A stretch of DNA of 64,000 nt from Plantibacter flavus (GTDB taxonomy: Bacteria; Actinomycetota; Actinomycetes; Actinomycetales; Microbacteriaceae), in NCBI RefSeq assembly GCF_002024505.1, contig NZ_CP019402.1, positions 4,092,001 to 4,156,000 of the forward strand, given 5' to 3'. The position numbers and the translations under genes are program-made. Below the pieces are notes generated by a model. That model did not search any database. It was not told the origin of the DNA and saw nothing but the letters and a program-made list of their open reading frames with translations. The stretch's first letter is position 1; every line of letters starts with the position of its first letter. Shown here piece after piece: positions 43,722 through 52,235 of the stretch.

Positions 43722-45347
43722 CTACCGCTTGGCGGTGCCGTCGGACTTCCAGTACTCGGCCATGTCCCAGCCCCAGATCGGCTGCGGGAAGTACCCCTCG
43801 ATGCCGGTGCTGTGGAGCTCGGTCTTGGTACCGAAGTACAGCGGCACGATCGGGTTGTCGGCGAGCATGAGCTTCGACGCCTCCTCGTACTTCGCGGTCG
43901 CCGCATCCGGGTCGGTCTCGGCGAGCGCCTGGGCGACGAGGTCGTCCATCTCCGGGTTGCAGTAGTACGCGTAGTTGTGGCCCTGCGGGACCGCCGAGGC
44001 GCACGACATGAGCGCCTGCAGGAAGTCCGAGCCCTCGGGGTAGTCGGCCACCCAGAAGGTGAGGGCGAGCGGCGCCTTGCCGGCTCCCGCCAACTCGCTG
44101 AAGGTGTTCGGGGCCAGCGTCTGGAGGTTGACGTCGATGCCGATGGCCTTGAGGTCCTGCTGCATCTGCGGCGCCAGGGCCGAGAAGGGCGGGACGTTCC
44201 AGGCGTACATGTCGGTCGTGATGCCGTCCGCGAACCCGGCCTCCGCCAGCAGCTGCTTGGCCTTCTCGACGTCCTGTTCGTGGGTCATCTCGTCGCCCGT
44301 GTAGCCGAGGACCTTCGGTGGGATGAACTCGGTCGCCGCAGAGCCCTGGCCGTTGACGAGCTTGAGCAGCGCCTTCCGGTCGAAGGCGAGGGAGACGGCC
44401 TCACGCACCTTCGGGTTGTCGAAGGGGGCGGTGTTGACGTTCATCGTGAGGTAGTAGGTGCTCGGCTTCTCGATCTCGACGAGCTGATCCTTGAGCTTCG
44501 GATCCGAGGTCACCTGGATGAACTTTGCGGGCGGGATCGGGCTGCCCATCAGGTCGATGTCGCCCTTCTGCAGCATGAGCACCTGGTTGTCGGGGTCGAC
44601 ACCGAGGATCATGCGGATGTGGTCGACGTACGGACGCGGGGAGTCCCAGTAGTCGGCGTTGCGGTCGAGCGTGATCTCCTTGCCGGCGCTGAAGGTGTTC
44701 AGCGTGAACGGCCCGGAGCCGACGGGCTCGGTCGCGACGGTGCCGCCGCTGCCCTCGGGGATGATCGAGCCCGCGGGCATGGCGAGGATGTACTTGAACG
44801 AGGAGTTGGGCGTCGTCAGCGTGATCTTGAGGGTCTGATCGTCGACGACCTCGATGCCGCTCGGGAGTCCGGTCGGGTTCGCGGCGTATTCCTCGGCGCC
44901 GGCGATACCGCGCCAGAACTCGGCGAGACCCGCCTTCGTCGCGGGGTCGAGGACCCGGGCGTAGGAGTAGGCGACGTCCTTGGCCGTGAGCGGGTCGCCG
45001 TTGCTGAAGGTGAGCCCCTCCTTGAGCTTCATCGTGTAGGTGAGCCCGTCGTCGCTGACCTCCGGGAACGACTCGGCCGCCTGGAGCTTCAGCTCGCTGG
45101 TGTCGCGGTCGTAGTCGTACATGCGGTCGAACATCATCCGCATCATGTTCCAACACGTCGCTCCCGTGCAGACGGCCGGGTCGAAGGTCTCGGGGTCGGA
45201 CGCCGCGGCCGTGGTGATCGTGCCGCCGTACTTGGGGTCGCCACCAGTGGCGGAGGTGCTGCCGCCGCCGGCACCGCCAGCGCTGCACGCCGTCAGAGCG
45301 ACCGCGAGCGCTGCTCCGAGCAGCGCGCCTCGCAGTGATTTCTTCAC
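43722..45347 (-). CDS. peptide-binding lipoprotein (SBP family 5), transporter 2
   Basis: 541 residues. Lipobox ALTACSAGG, then DPETFDPAVCTGATC, YTMKLKEGLTFSNGDPLTA and FWVADYPEGSDFLQAL as in family 5 proteins. Heads the long minus-strand gene set; divergent from the GntR gene. Confidence 0.94.
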   Translation of the reverse strand: MKKSLRGALLGAALAVALTACSAGGAGGGSTSATGGDPKYGGTITTAAASDPETFDPAVCTGATCWNMMRMMFDRMYDYDRDTSELKLQAAESFPEVSDDGLTYTMKLKEGLTFSNGDPLTAKDVAYSYARVLDPATKAGLAEFWRGIAGAEEYAANPTGLPSGIEVVDDQTLKITLTTPNSSFKYILAMPAGSIIPEGSGGTVATEPVGSGPFTLNTFSAGKEITLDRNADYWDSPRPYVDHIRMILGVDPDNQVLMLQKGDIDLMGSPIPPAKFIQVTSDPKLKDQLVEIEKPSTYYLTMNVNTAPFDNPKVREAVSLAFDRKALLKLVNGQGSAATEFIPPKVLGYTGDEMTHEQDVEKAKQLLAEAGFADGITTDMYAWNVPPFSALAPQMQQDLKAIGIDVNLQTLAPNTFSELAGAGKAPLALTFWVADYPEGSDFLQALMSCASAVPQGHNYAYYCNPEMDDLVAQALAETDPDAATAKYEEASKLMLADNPIVPLYFGTKTELHSTGIEGYFPQPIWGWDMAEYWKSDGTAKR

Positions 45348-45437
45348 TGAGTTCTCCTGTCAGGGTTGTGCCGGACCTCCTGAGGAAGCGAGCCGCCGAC
45401 GGAACGTTCGTGTGCTGTTGGTGGACGATATCACAGA

Positions 45438-45461
45438 CTGCACACTGTCGACAATCGACAA
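45438..45461. promoter_or_regulatory. GntR operator between transporter 2 and its regulator
   Basis: On the minus strand: TTGTCGATTGT, then CG, then ACAGTGTGCAG. The plus strand holds the perfect inverted repeat TGTCGA-caa-TCGACA (45446-45460). The same 24-base pattern is found at 30411-30434 with 19 identities. It lies 30 bases before the regulator's start codon. Confidence 0.7.
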
Positions 45462-45490
45462 CACCGATTCGTTTGAGCTAGGATTCGGGC

Positions 45491-46189
45491 ATGGAAACTC
45501 TCGAACGAACCGGCTTGACAGGAGCCGCGGTCAACGAGCTGCGGGAGGCGATCCTCGAGGGTCGCCTCGTCCAAGGTGAACGCCTCAGCGAGGTCAATCT
45601 GTCGACCACCCTCGGCGTCAGCCGCGCCCCGGTGCGAGAAGCCCTCCTCCACCTCGAGCAGGAGGGGCTCGTCGTGTCTCTCCCGTACAAGGGAGCGTCG
45701 GTCGTCACGCTGTCACCACAGGACTTCCTCGAGTTGTCCACGCTCCGCACCGCCCTCGAACGGCTCGCCTGGTCGCGTGCGATCGAACGCACCGGCGACG
45801 ACGAGGTCGCGGCCATGCGCGCGATCATCGAGGAGATGCGTGTCGCCGTGGAGACGGACCAGAAGGCGAAGCTCGTCCGACTCGACATCGACTTCCACGA
45901 CCAGGTGTTCCTCCTGGCCGACCACTCACGGCTCTACACCGCCTGGCAGGCCATCAAGTGGCAGGTCGCGCTCTTCCTGCTCACCCGGCGTGTGAAGGTG
46001 GACGACTACCACAGCATCATCGTGCAGGAGCACACCGAACTCCTCGACCTGCTCGTCGAACGGCGTTCGGGTGCGATCGACGAGACCATCGAGCGGCACA
46101 TCGGTTCCGGGTACGGGCGGGTCAGCGAACGACTGGCCGGAGACGCCCGCGCTGCTGCAAGCGACGGAGCGGTCGTCGAACCGGTGTGA
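45491..46189 (+). CDS. GntR-family regulator, FCD subfamily
   Basis: 232 residues. N-terminal winged helix (AILEGRLVQGERLSEVNLSTTLGVSRAPVREALLHLEQEGL) and an FCD effector domain with DIDFHDQVF and HTELLDLL metal/ligand residues. FCD regulators sense small organic or amino acids. Divergent from transporter 2, with a shared operator motif also at transporter 1. Confidence 0.93.
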   Translation: METLERTGLTGAAVNELREAILEGRLVQGERLSEVNLSTTLGVSRAPVREALLHLEQEGLVVSLPYKGASVVTLSPQDFLELSTLRTALERLAWSRAIERTGDDEVAAMRAIIEEMRVAVETDQKAKLVRLDIDFHDQVFLLADHSRLYTAWQAIKWQVALFLLTRRVKVDDYHSIIVQEHTELLDLLVERRSGAIDETIERHIGSGYGRVSERLAGDARAAASDGAVVEPV

Positions 46190-46254
46190 GCCCTCGGGCG
46201 CGGTGACCCGTCAGGACTCGGAAGCGCTCGACGTGCGCCCGGCCCGGTGCCGAC

Positions 46255-47570
46255 TCAGTCGTTGATGGCGGCGTTGGCCGCCTCCTGCGCCTTCTTGAGG
46301 CCGTCGGCGACGGGCGTCGTGCCGGCGAAGATCTCCTTGAAGATCGGGTCGTAGGCGGCGAGTCCCTTCGCATACCCGGCACCCGTCGGCGGTGCGATGG
46401 TCTTCGCGTCGTCGGCGATCACGTCGAAGAAGGGCTGAACGTCGACGTCCTGGCCCTTCCAGTAGTCGAAGTACTGCTGCTGAGCGGCGGTGACGGCCGG
46501 GACCGCCGAGCCGGATGCACCGACGGGCGCGTTACCCTCGGAACTGCCCAGCCAGGCGAGCACCTTCTTCACCTGGTCGGGGTGCTTGGTGGCCGCGTTG
46601 CCCGCTGCGGCGATCCCGTTCGTGACGCTGACCTTGCCCGCGGGCCGGCCGGGAGCTCGGCGACACCCCAGCGGAAGTCGGCGCCGTCGTGCACGGCCTT
46701 CAGGCTGTAGAGCCCCGACTGGAACATCGCGACCTTGCCCTGGATGAAGGCGTCGCGGGCGAAGTCACCGTCGGCGTTCGTGGAGGCGGCCGGCGGGGCG
46801 ACCTTGGTGCCGTTGATCGCGTTCACGAGGTAGCTCACGGACTCGCTCGTCTTCGGGTCGTTGAACGCGAAGTCGTCGCCGTCCTGGTACTTCCCGCCGT
46901 TCGAGCCGATGAACGGCAGCAGCACGGCCTGCAGGTCGTACCCGAGGCCGGTGCCGTAGGTCGCGGGCGCCCCGGGGTTGAAGCCGGGCTGGTCGGCCGA
47001 GACCCCGGCCGCGTCCTTCGTCAGCTTCTTCGCCAGGGGCAGGAAGGTGTCCTTCGTCGCATCGGGCGACCAGGTCGCCTCCCCGAGTTCGGCGGGCTTC
47101 ACGCCGGCCGCGTCGAGGAGGTCGGCGTTGTAGTAGACCGCGATACCGGCGTCGGACAGCTGCGGAACGGCCCAGAGCTTGTCGTTCCGGGTGAACTGGC
47201 TGACCACGCTCGGTGCCCAGTCCTTCGAGGCGTCCTTGCCGAGCGTCTGCCCGACGTCGAGCACGCTCCCGCTGTCCGCGTACCCGGCGAGATAGGAGTT
47301 GTTCAACCAGAAGACGTCTGGAGCGCTGTCCGCCGCGACGTCGGTGCGGAGCTTCGTCCAGTAGTCGGCCCATTCGACGACGTCGACGCGGACGCGGATG
47401 TCGGGGTTCTCGCGCTCGAAGGCGGCGAACGAGGTCTCATAGGCGTCGGCGACGGCGGAATCCCAGACGCGCACGGTGACCGTCGTGCGCTCCGTGGATC
47501 CGGCTGCGCAACCGCTCAGCATCAGGGCGGAGGCGGCCGCGATCGCGAGGGCGGCGTGTCTCTTGAGCAT
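46255..47570 (-). pseudogene. frameshifted extracellular sugar-type binding lipoprotein (SBP family 1)
   Basis: The first part (47570 down to 46569) has lipobox MLSGCAAG and the family 1 layout (VTVRVWDSAVADAYETSFAAF, APDVFWLNNSY, GKVAMFQSGLY). At about 46640-46647, in CCGGCCCGCGGGC, the frame slips: after GVAELPAGP the old frame becomes Arg/Ser-rich, while the next frame goes on with GKVSVTNGIAAAGNAATKH to the stop at 46255. One missing C would explain it. No permease genes adjoin. Real decay or a sequencing error. Confidence 0.8.
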
Positions 47571-47621
47571 GAGGATCCTTCGTTCCGTGAACCTCAGGGA
47601 GGCTAGCAGTTCAGTCTGAAC

Positions 47622-47688
47622 GCCCGCGAGCTGTCAGAAACGGTCAGTGTGACGCCGTCGGACTGTGCGTTCGTGACAGTTCGCGGGC
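47622..47688. repeat. REP-like palindrome, copy 3
   Basis: GCCCGCGAGCTGTCA (47622-47636) pairs with TGACAGTTCGCGGGC (47674-47688), one mismatch. Same outer stem as copies 1 and 2 but a different centre. Just after the CCA-enzyme stop (minus strand). Confidence 0.7.
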
Positions 47689-47699
47689 AGGTGGGGGCG

Positions 47700-49151
47700 T
47701 CACCGGGAGGACCACCAGTCGAGGAGGCGACGGGTCGCCTCCTCCTCGCCGAGCGGGCCCTCGTCGAGACGCAGTTCCAGCAGCCAGCGGTACGCCTCGC
47801 CGACCTCGCGACCGGGTGCGATGCCCAGCACCTCCTGGATGCGGTTGCCGTCGAGGTCGGGCCGGACGGACTCGAGCTCCTCCTGCTCCTGGAGCTCGAC
47901 GATGCGCTGCTCGAGGTCGTCGTAGGCGAAGCCGAGGCGGTCGGCCTTGCGCCGGTTGCGGGTCGTGACATCGGCACGGACGAGCATGTGCAGTCGCTCG
48001 AGCAGCGGACCGGCGTCGCGGACGTAGCGCCGCACCGCGGAGTCGGCCCAGACGCCCTCCGAGTAGCCGAAGAACCGCATGTGCAGTTCGACGAGCCGCG
48101 CGACGCTCTTGATCGTGTCGCCGTCGTACCGGAGCGCGGTGAGGCGCTTCTTGGCCAGCTTCGCCCCCACGAGGTCGTGGTGGTAGAAGGTGACGGCTGC
48201 GCCTGGTCCGGTCTTCTTCGTCGCCGGCTTGCCGATGTCGTGGAGCAACGCGGCCCAACGCAGGACGAGGTCGGGCGCCTCACCGGGGTGTCGCGAGTGC
48301 TCGTAGCCGATCGCCTGCTCCAGCACCGTGAGCGAGTGCTGGTAGACGTCCTTGTGGTGATGGTGCTCGTCGGGCTCCAGCCGGAGTGCCGGCAGCTCGG
48401 GCAGCACGAGGTCGGCGATGCCGGTGTCGACGAGCAGCTCGAGGCCCGCGCGCGGGTGGTCGGTCGCGAGCAGTTTGCCGAGCTCGGCCTGGACGCGCTC
48501 GGGGCTCACGATCGAGATGGTCTCGCGACGCTCCTCCATCGCCTCGATCACGTCGTCGGTCGGCCGGAAGCCGAGTTGCGAAGTGAACCGCGCGGCCCGG
48601 AGCATGCGCAACGGGTCGTCGCCGAAGGACACCTCGGGCGAGCTCGGCGTCCGCAGCAGGTGGGCGACGAGGTCCTCGACGCCGCCGGACGGGTCGACGA
48701 GGGTGATCTCGGGGATGCGGAGCGCCATCGAGTTGACGGTGAAGTCGCGCCGACGCAGGTCGTCTTCGAGGGTGTCGCCGAACGCGACGACCGGCTTGCG
48801 GGTCACGCCGTCGTAGGCATCGGCCCGATAGGTGGTGATCTCGACCGTGTCGGCGTGCTCGACGCCGTCGTCGTCGATGACGGTGACCTTCGCGCCGATC
48901 GTGCCGAAGTCGCGGCCGACGTCCCACCAGACGCTCGCCATCGGCTTGAGGACCGCGAGGATCTGGTCGGGCGAGGCGTTCGACGTGAAGTCGAGGTCGC
49001 TCACCGTGCGACCGAGCATCGCATCGCGGACCGGTCCGCCGACGAGGGCCAGTTCGTACCCGGCTTCGGCGAACGCCGACGCCACCCGAGCGACCACGGG
49101 CGACGAGGCCAGGTCCTGCAGGCGCACCAAGGATTCCGCCACGCTCACCAT
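47700..49151 (-). CDS. cca: CCA-adding tRNA nucleotidyltransferase
   Basis: 483 residues. Class II nucleotidyltransferase head: LVGGPVRDAMLGR and SDLDFTS, RRRDFTVNSMAL, then an HD domain (HHHKDVYQHSLTVLE, LLHDIGKP). Builds or repairs the tRNA 3' CCA end. Conserved near this locus in Microbacteriaceae. Confidence 0.95.
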   Translation of the reverse strand: MVSVAESLVRLQDLASSPVVARVASAFAEAGYELALVGGPVRDAMLGRTVSDLDFTSNASPDQILAVLKPMASVWWDVGRDFGTIGAKVTVIDDDGVEHADTVEITTYRADAYDGVTRKPVVAFGDTLEDDLRRRDFTVNSMALRIPEITLVDPSGGVEDLVAHLLRTPSSPEVSFGDDPLRMLRAARFTSQLGFRPTDDVIEAMEERRETISIVSPERVQAELGKLLATDHPRAGLELLVDTGIADLVLPELPALRLEPDEHHHHKDVYQHSLTVLEQAIGYEHSRHPGEAPDLVLRWAALLHDIGKPATKKTGPGAAVTFYHHDLVGAKLAKKRLTALRYDGDTIKSVARLVELHMRFFGYSEGVWADSAVRRYVRDAGPLLERLHMLVRADVTTRNRRKADRLGFAYDDLEQRIVELQEQEELESVRPDLDGNRIQEVLGIAPGREVGEAYRWLLELRLDEGPLGEEEATRRLLDWWSSR

Positions 49152-49339
49152 GGGGTCAATCGTACCCGGACGCCGCCCGCGACCCCGTCGCCGTCAAGCC
49201 GCGAGCGCTCCTGGGCGACGGCCGTACAATAACGAGGAACCCACTCCCCAGCAGACCAGAGGCGGACACGATCACGAACGAACTCGACGACCAGCGGCCA
49301 ACCGTCGGCACTCAGGCACCGACGGCCTTCACCAGTACC

Positions 49340-50980
49340 GTGAAGGACCCGATTCCGCCGGAACTCCCGTTCACCACCGCCCCTGAACTCGTCCTCGTGA
49401 CCGGAAGTTCACGGTCCCAGCGCTTCGACCGACCGGACGTCGTGCAGCGCAAGGGCGTCTACACCCTCATCAACGGTCACCTGACCCCACAGCAGTCGAT
49501 GGTGGAGGACCTGCTCGCCGTCGCCGACGTGCTCGATGCGGCCGAGATCGAGTACCTCCTCATCCGGGGCGAGCACGACCGCCCGGTCATCGTCGTCGAC
49601 CGCTCCCTGCGCAAGCGCCTGCAGACCGCACTCGCGGAGGCGTTCGCCGACGAGCCCTTCTACAGCGTGCCGCTCAAAGCACGCATGTCGACGATGAAGC
49701 CGGCCGGCGATCCGCACCTCCTCTCCGACGGCCTGCTCACCGGTGCCCGCAAGGCCGAGGTGTTCCGGCTGTACCGGCCGCGCATCGAACCGCTCGGTCG
49801 CCTCCGCTACGGCATGGAGACCGCCCTGCAGCTCGAACTCTGGCGCTTCGGCGACGAGGAGATCACCGCGCCCGTGGAGAACGTCCTCATGCGGACGTAC
49901 ATGCCGCGGACGGAGGCCGTCGAGACGACCGTCGAACGCTACGGCCGCAGCTGGCGGACGCTCGAGCACATGTTCGGCGCGCTCGCGAGCGACGTCACCT
50001 TCGACATCGACCTCGTCTTCTCGTGGGTGGACGGCTCCTCCGAGGAGTTCCAGCGCGCCCGCGCCAAGCGGATGCAGAGCTACGTCGTCGGCGACGGCGA
50101 CGACTCCGACGCCCGTTTCCGCCAGATCAACGAGCTCAAGTACGCCCTCCGCAGCGTGCACACCTTCGCCCCGTGGATCCGACGCATCTTCATCGCGACC
50201 GACTCCCCCGCGCCCGAATGGCTGGCGGAGCACCCGAAGGTCACCATCGTGCGCAGCGAGGAGTTCTTCCGCGACCTCGACGCCCTGCCGACGCACAACT
50301 CCATGGCCGTCGAGAGCCAGCTCCACCGCATCGAGGGGCTGTCGGAGCACTTCCTCTACTCCAACGACGACATGTTCCTCGGGCGACCGATCAGTCCCGA
50401 ACTGTTCTTCTCACCGGGCGGCATCAGCAAGTTCGTGGAGGCGACCACCCGTATCGGCCTCGGGGCGAACGACCCCTCGCGCAGCGGCTTCGAGAACGCG
50501 GCCCGCGTGAACCGTCGGCTCCTGCACGAGCGCTTCGGACGCGTCACCACCCGCCACCTCGAGCACTGCGCCGCCCCCCTCCGCCGGAGCATCATGGCGG
50601 AGATGGAGCGGGAGTTCGCCGAGGAGTTCCGCGCGACCGCCCACAGCGCCTTCCGCGCTGCGGACAACATCTCGGTGACCAACTCGTTCTACCACTACTA
50701 CGGCCTCATGACGGGTCGCGCGGTCCAGCAGACCCAGGCGAAGGTCCGCTACATCGAGACGACGCTCAAACAGTCGCTCGGGCAGATGGAGCGACTCCTC
50801 AAGCGACGCGACCAGGACATGTTCTGCCTCAACGACGGTAGCCGGCCGGAGATCTCGGTGGAGCAGCGCACCACCGCCGTGATCGACTTCCTCGAGCGGT
50901 ACTTCCCGTTCCCGGCGCCATGGGAGCGCGAGGCGGCCGTGCCGAACGCGCTCGAGATCGAGCCCGCCAAGCTCAGCTGA
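49340..50980 (+). CDS. Stealth-family sugar-phosphate transferase
   Basis: 546 residues. Stealth CR1 to CR4 blocks: DIDLVFSWVDGSSEEF, LKYALRSVHTFAPWIRRIFIATD, SNDDMFLGRP and DQDMFCLND. These enzymes move hexose-1-phosphate to make phosphodiester-linked surface glycans. GTG 49340 is the first ordinary start, but good coding sequence (TNELDDQRPTVGTQAP) runs about 25 codons further up to an ATC after GAGGCGG, so the true N-terminus may lie near 49271. A TACAAT -10 box lies at 49224. Confidence 0.9.
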   Translation: MKDPIPPELPFTTAPELVLVTGSSRSQRFDRPDVVQRKGVYTLINGHLTPQQSMVEDLLAVADVLDAAEIEYLLIRGEHDRPVIVVDRSLRKRLQTALAEAFADEPFYSVPLKARMSTMKPAGDPHLLSDGLLTGARKAEVFRLYRPRIEPLGRLRYGMETALQLELWRFGDEEITAPVENVLMRTYMPRTEAVETTVERYGRSWRTLEHMFGALASDVTFDIDLVFSWVDGSSEEFQRARAKRMQSYVVGDGDDSDARFRQINELKYALRSVHTFAPWIRRIFIATDSPAPEWLAEHPKVTIVRSEEFFRDLDALPTHNSMAVESQLHRIEGLSEHFLYSNDDMFLGRPISPELFFSPGGISKFVEATTRIGLGANDPSRSGFENAARVNRRLLHERFGRVTTRHLEHCAAPLRRSIMAEMEREFAEEFRATAHSAFRAADNISVTNSFYHYYGLMTGRAVQQTQAKVRYIETTLKQSLGQMERLLKRRDQDMFCLNDGSRPEISVEQRTTAVIDFLERYFPFPAPWEREAAVPNALEIEPAKLS

Positions 50981-50983
50981 CCG

Positions 50984-51003
50984 CCCTTCGACAGGCTCAG
51001 GGA
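50984..51003. repeat. 20-bp dispersed repeat, copy 1
   Basis: CCCTTCGACAGGCTCAGGGA, a short hairpin (CCCT/AGGG), just after the Stealth stop. An identical copy is at 52187. Confidence 0.7.
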
Positions 51004-51025
51004 CCGGAGTGGAGCTCCGAGACCG

Positions 51026-52105
51026 CTACGGGACGATGCGCTCTGCGCGGAGTCGGTCGAAGATCGCGGAGAAGGCGTCCAGCGTCCGCCGGTAGCCGGT
51101 GAAGCCAGCGAGTCGACTCTTGCTCATGTCGGTGACGACCTCGATGTCCCGGCCGAGGTCGCCGTCGGTGTGCCACCACGACGCCACGCGGGAGAGGTCG
51201 GCCTCGACGAGACCGTGTTCGGCCACCACCTCGGCCCAGGTGCCCTCGACGCCCGCCATCTGCTGCTCGAGCGGACGCGGCGCGGTGTCGAAACCCTCCG
51301 GCTCGACGCCGAGGTGCGCCGCCAGGCGCGGCCACATCCAGCGCCAGCGGAAGACGTCGCCGTTGACGATGTTGAACGCCTCGTCCGCACCGGCCGGTGA
51401 AGTCGCCGCCCACAGCATCTGCTCGGCGAGGAGTCCGGCGTCGGTCATGTCGGTGAGGCCGTTCCACTGGGTCTCGGAACCGGGGAACACGAACGGTCGG
51501 TCGAGTCGCTTGCAGAGCGCCGCCTGCACCGCGAGCGTGGACGCCATGTTCATCGCGTTGCCCACCGCATGTCCGATCACGGTGTGGGAACGGTGCACCG
51601 ACCAGGTGAAGCCCGCTCGCGCAGCCGCGGCGAAGAGCTCGTCCTCCTGCTCGTAGTAGAAGTTGGGCGTGTCGAGTCGCTCCTCGTCCTCGTGGAACGG
51701 GGTGTCGGGCATCTCTCCCGCCGCGTAGGCCTCGAACGGGCCGAGGTAGTGCTTGAGGCCGGTGACCAGGGCGACGTGCTGAACGGGCTCGGCGGCGAGG
51801 GCGGCGAGCAGGTCGCGGACCATGCCGCCGTTGACCCGGATGTTCTCGGCCTCGGTGTCCTGACGCGACCAGGCGGTGAAGAAGACGTGGGTGACACCGG
51901 TGCCGCCGAGGGCGTGCGCGAGGTCGTCCGCGTCCCGGAGGTCGGCCGCGACGTGTTCGACCTGCGGGTGGGCCGCGGGCGCGCGGCGAGAGAGGGCGAG
52001 GATCCGCCAGCCGCCGTCCTCGAGGAGCTGCGACACGATCGCGGAACCGGTGATGCCGCTGGCGCCGACGACGAGTGCGGTGCGGGGTGCTTCTGGGGAG
52101 GTCAT
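51026..52105 (-). CDS. SDR-family NAD(P)-dependent oxidoreductase (PRISE type)
   Basis: 359 residues. Rossmann ALVVGASGITGSAIV, then FFTAWSRQDTEAENIRVNGGM, VTGLKHYLGPFE (catalytic Lys) and PNFYYEQED (catalytic Tyr). This pattern is that of progesterone 5-beta-reductase/iridoid synthase-like enzymes, which reduce C=C next to a carbonyl. ATG 52105 follows GGGGAGG-like bases. Confidence 0.85.
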   Translation of the reverse strand: MTSPEAPRTALVVGASGITGSAIVSQLLEDGGWRILALSRRAPAAHPQVEHVAADLRDADDLAHALGGTGVTHVFFTAWSRQDTEAENIRVNGGMVRDLLAALAAEPVQHVALVTGLKHYLGPFEAYAAGEMPDTPFHEDEERLDTPNFYYEQEDELFAAAARAGFTWSVHRSHTVIGHAVGNAMNMASTLAVQAALCKRLDRPFVFPGSETQWNGLTDMTDAGLLAEQMLWAATSPAGADEAFNIVNGDVFRWRWMWPRLAAHLGVEPEGFDTAPRPLEQQMAGVEGTWAEVVAEHGLVEADLSRVASWWHTDGDLGRDIEVVTDMSKSRLAGFTGYRRTLDAFSAIFDRLRAERIVP

Positions 52106-52186
52106 CCGTCCACGATAGGCGCGTCCGACCGGGGAGGCTCCCGGAACGGCGGACCCGCCGGGTTGCGGTACCCTGCCGCGGTGCGG

Positions 52187-52206
52187 CCCTTCGACAGGCT
52201 CAGGGA
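52187..52206. repeat. 20-bp dispersed repeat, copy 2
   Basis: Identical to 50984-51003. Located between the SDR and phosphoesterase genes. Confidence 0.7.
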
Positions 52207-52235
52207 CCCGAAGCAAGCTCAGGGATCGGTCGTCG

